Assembly (NCBI GenBank): GCA_947462495.1
Contig: CANHOY010000046.1
Coordinates: 1 to 9,909, forward strand
Origin: Bacteroidota bacterium
GTDB taxonomy: Bacteria > Bacteroidota > Bacteroidia > Chitinophagales > Chitinophagaceae
Length of the DNA: 9,909 bases
Direction of reading: 5' to 3'
Made by a program: the position numbers and the translations under genes. Below, piece after piece: positions 7,573 through 9,909 of the stretch. How positions within the stretch are numbered: the first letter of the stretch is position 1; each line of letters opens with the position of its first letter. The notes beneath the pieces are model-generated. The model saw only the letters and a list, made by a program, of their open reading frames with translations, did not search any database and had not been told where the DNA came from.

Positions 7573-8892
7573 ATGTTTAACGAAACCACTGACAAGTTAT
7601 TTTCACAAATGCCTAGTATAGGAGGCATGAAGGAACATTTGGATCAAAGAACCAGAGGTGATAAATATATTTGGGGGTTAGTGCTTATTTTATCATTGAT
7701 ATCTATATTGGTAGTATATAGTGCTACTGGGTCTTTGGCGTATAAAATGTATCGTGGAAATACCAGTGTGTATTTATTTAAACAAGTGGTATTTACTTTA
7801 GTTGGTTTAGTAGTTATATTCGGACTACACCGGATTAACTATACCGTTTTTTCAAGGATAGCCACCATACTCTTTATGTTGTCTATTCCACTTTTAATTT
7901 ATACTTTATTTTTTGGTGCAAAAATTAATGAAGGGAGTAGGTGGATCAAATTGCCTATTATTAATTTAACCATTCAAACAAGTGATTTGGCTAAGTTGGC
8001 TTTGTTTATGTACTTGTCAAAAATGTTAAGTAAGAAGCAAGAAATAATTAAGGATTTTAAAAAAGGATTTTTACCAATTATCATTCCGGTGCTTATTATA
8101 TGTGCACTCATTATGCCTGCGAATTTATCCAATGCCTTATTGACTGGAGCTACTTCCTTATTGTTGATGTTTATAGGTCGTGTAAGTATAAAGCATATTT
8201 TGTTAACTATTTTAGTAGCAATGATTCCGGTGGCCATTATAATAAGTGTTGCTATGGCCACGCATTCCAATAAATCTATAGAAGGAAGACCGTTGGTGGC
8301 CGAAAAAATGAAAAGCTATGGTCGCTTTGGAACATGGGTGAACAGAGTGCAGGATTTTATGTACGCCAAGGATAATGAAGTACCTTATCAAGTACAACAA
8401 GCAAAAATTGCTATAGCCAATGGAGGCCTATTTGTTGGATTGGGACCAGGCAATAGTCGTCAAAGAAATTTTTTACCTCAAGCGTACAATGATTTTATTT
8501 ATGCAGTCATTATTGAAGAATATGGATTGTTAGGAGGGGCATTTATCATATTTATCTATTTAGTTTTCTTATTTAGATGCATTCGTATTTTTAGAAGATG
8601 TCCTTATGCCTTTGGTGCTTTTTTAGCCTTGGGATTAAGTTTTACTTTAATCATACAAGCGGTAGCAAATATGGCAGTGAATGTAAACATCGTGCCTGTT
8701 ACCGGAGTAACCCTGCCTTTAGTGAGTATGGGGGGAAGTTCTTTTATTTTTACTTGCTGTTCCATTGGCTTGATATTAAGTGTAGCACGTAATGTGGAAC
8801 AGATGGAAGGAAGAGCTCCATTAGAAACTGAAATTGAATTACCAGAAGAAAATATTGATACAGAAAAAAATGCCATTGAAACAAAAGCATAA
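7573..8892 (+). CDS. ftsW: Septal peptidoglycan glycosyltransferase FtsW (SEDS family)
   Basis: FtsW is a polytopic SEDS glycosyltransferase that polymerises lipid II at the division site in complex with FtsI. The 439-residue protein has about 30 hydrophilic N-terminal residues, then about ten hydrophobic segments from residue 32 to 405. An acidic cytoplasmic tail of about 25 residues follows (EIELPEENIDTE at 420-431). SEDS signatures are GSRWIKLP at 121-128, QTSDLAKLALF at 135-145, NGGLFVGLGPG at 283-293, NDFIYAVIIEEYGLLGG at 306-322 and PLVSMGGSS at 382-390. Asp307 aligns with the putative catalytic Asp of E. coli FtsW (Asp297). Two spots differ from the textbook pattern: PANLSNALL (182-190) replaces the common QPD-GT segment, and Gln303 in LPQAYNDF stands where many FtsW have Glu. 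FtsW rather than RodA is chosen because of the division-cluster position. It starts 2 bp after murD. Confidence 0.95.
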   Translation: MFNETTDKLFSQMPSIGGMKEHLDQRTRGDKYIWGLVLILSLISILVVYSATGSLAYKMYRGNTSVYLFKQVVFTLVGLVVIFGLHRINYTVFSRIATILFMLSIPLLIYTLFFGAKINEGSRWIKLPIINLTIQTSDLAKLALFMYLSKMLSKKQEIIKDFKKGFLPIIIPVLIICALIMPANLSNALLTGATSLLLMFIGRVSIKHILLTILVAMIPVAIIISVAMATHSNKSIEGRPLVAEKMKSYGRFGTWVNRVQDFMYAKDNEVPYQVQQAKIAIANGGLFVGLGPGNSRQRNFLPQAYNDFIYAVIIEEYGLLGGAFIIFIYLVFLFRCIRIFRRCPYAFGAFLALGLSFTLIIQAVANMAVNVNIVPVTGVTLPLVSMGGSSFIFTCCSIGLILSVARNVEQMEGRAPLETEIELPEENIDTEKNAIETKA

Positions 8893-9909
8893 TCAATTCC
8901 GCATCATCATTGCAGGTGGAGGCACCGGAGGACATATCTTCCCAGCTATTGCTGTGGCACAAGCTATACAAGTTTTAGCGCCTACTGCGGCCATTCTTTT
9001 TGTTGGCGCATTGGGTAAAATGGAAATGGATAAAATACCTAAAGCAGGATATGCTATAAAAGGAATTACCATAGCAGGGTATAACAGATCTAATTTATTT
9101 AAAAACATTTTATTGCCTTGGAAATTACTTAAAAGTTTTTTTCAAGTAATAGCTATTTTCAAATCCTTTAAGCCCAATGCAGTATTTGGTGTGGGAGGTT
9201 ATTCTAGTTTTCCTGTTTTAAAATATGCTCAAACAAAAGGAGTACCTACTTTCTTGCATGAATCCAATGCATTTGCTGGGAAAGCCAATATCTGGTTGGC
9301 AAAAAATGCCACTCAGGTGTTTACTGGAACAAAAGGGATGGAAGTGTTTTTTCCTGCAGCTAAAATATTGGTAACAGGGAATCCAATTAGAAAAAATATA
9401 CTTCAACATGAGTTTACTAAAGCATCTGCTTTAAAAGAATTTGGGTTAAGTCCAACTATGAAAACGGTGTTAATTGTGGGAGGTAGCTTAGGAGCCAATT
9501 CCATCAATCAAGTGATTGGCAATAATGTGATTAATTTTTTTGAAAAAAAGATACAGTTGATTTGGCAAATAGGCAATTTAGATGTGAGCGGCTATTATAG
9601 AGCTGCTCAGGGTTTTGAGAACATATTTGTGAGTTCTTTTATTGATAATATGAGTGCTGCTTATTGTGCGGCAGATGTTGTCATTAGTCGTTCAGGTGCG
9701 ATGGCTGTAGCAGAAATTTGTACCACAAGTAAGGCTTGCATTTTTGTACCCTATCCTTTTGCTGCCGAAGACCATCAAACTTTTAATGCCATGGCTTTGG
9801 TCAATCAACAAGCGGCTTTAATAGTGAAAGACAAAGAAGTAAATGAAAAATTATTACCTAACCTTTTTTCATTATTAGAAAATGAGGAAGCCATAAAAAA
9901 TATGGAAAT
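8870..9909 (+). CDS. murG: Lipid II synthase MurG (GlcNAc transferase), 3' end cut by the window
   Basis: MurG is a membrane-associated GT-B glycosyltransferase that adds GlcNAc from UDP-GlcNAc to lipid I on the cytoplasmic face, making lipid II. The frame is open from the ATG at 8870 to the window end, 346 complete codons. E. coli MurG has 355 residues, so little is missing. The start overlaps the end of ftsW by 23 bp; the protein begins MPLKQKHNQFRIIIAGGGTGGH. Motifs are the glycine loop GGGTGGH at 16-22, GVGGYSSFP at 107-115, HESNAFAGKAN at 130-140, GNPIRKNI at 170-177, GGSLGA at 204-209, SRSGAMAVAEI at 273-283 and PYPFAAEDHQTFNA at 294-307. All major donor-binding and lipid-side elements are present. 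HESNAFAG differs from the common HEQNAVPG, with Ser132 in place of Gln. A TTG at 8876 is an alternative start, but the ATG is preferred. Confidence 0.94.
   Translation, partial: MPLKQKHNQFRIIIAGGGTGGHIFPAIAVAQAIQVLAPTAAILFVGALGKMEMDKIPKAGYAIKGITIAGYNRSNLFKNILLPWKLLKSFFQVIAIFKSFKPNAVFGVGGYSSFPVLKYAQTKGVPTFLHESNAFAGKANIWLAKNATQVFTGTKGMEVFFPAAKILVTGNPIRKNILQHEFTKASALKEFGLSPTMKTVLIVGGSLGANSINQVIGNNVINFFEKKIQLIWQIGNLDVSGYYRAAQGFENIFVSSFIDNMSAAYCAADVVISRSGAMAVAEICTTSKACIFVPYPFAAEDHQTFNAMALVNQQAALIVKDKEVNEKLLPNLFSLLENEEAIKNME

Noticed and set aside
7974..8400. Antisense frames opposite ftsW (7974-8270 and 8212-8400)
   Set aside because: Their hydrophobic look comes from reading membrane-helix codons on the other strand; FtsW motifs support the + strand.
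8864..8871. A7 run at the murG start as a frameshift site from ftsW
   Set aside because: The run fits a slippery pattern in the ftsW frame, but -1 slippage does not lead into the murG frame, which is +1 relative to ftsW.
8604..9108. Antisense frames across the ftsW/murG junction
   Set aside because: They overlap conserved FtsW and MurG motifs, and both genes are clear on the + strand.

Overview
The window is one uninterrupted block of the division and cell wall (dcw) cluster. Eight genes lie on the + strand in the order rsmH, ftsL-like, ftsI, murE, mraY, murD, ftsW, murG. The DNA is AT-rich. The small FtsL-like protein, the FtsI with a C-terminal PASTA domain, the long MraY and the lack of Shine-Dalgarno-like starts together suggest the phylum Bacteroidota. 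A member near Chitinophagales or Sphingobacteriales is my best guess; this is inferred from protein character, not from a database search.

Layout: rsmH (7-951) is followed after 5 bp by ftsL (957-1328). ftsL and ftsI (1328-3442) share one base in a TAATG junction, and ftsI and murE (3442-4905) do the same. mraY (4913-6226) follows after 7 bp, murD (6230-7570, TTG start) after 3 bp and ftsW (7573-8892) after 2 bp. murG starts at 8870 inside the end of ftsW and runs off the right edge, with only its C-terminal end missing. No stretch longer than 7 bp is non-coding. I see no internal promoter, terminator, RNA gene, mobile element or CRISPR array. The cluster is probably read as one polycistronic message that begins left of the window and continues to the right.

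How the genes work together: MurE and MurD build the UDP-MurNAc peptide in the cytoplasm, and the MurE motif predicts meso-diaminopimelate. MraY moves the precursor onto undecaprenyl phosphate (lipid I), and MurG adds GlcNAc (lipid II). FtsW polymerises glycan at the septum and FtsI crosslinks it, with the FtsL-like protein as likely scaffold. RsmH methylates 16S rRNA and is the usual leading gene of this cluster after mraZ. murF is not between murE and mraY, where E. coli has it.

I found no new biological system here; this is a conserved housekeeping region. The points that deserve a second look are modest: a roughly 55-residue enlargement of a MraY periplasmic loop, an A8 slippery heptamer at the ftsL/ftsI junction, a TTG-started murD in phase with mraY, FtsW and MurG motif variants, and a local codon-usage patch in murD.
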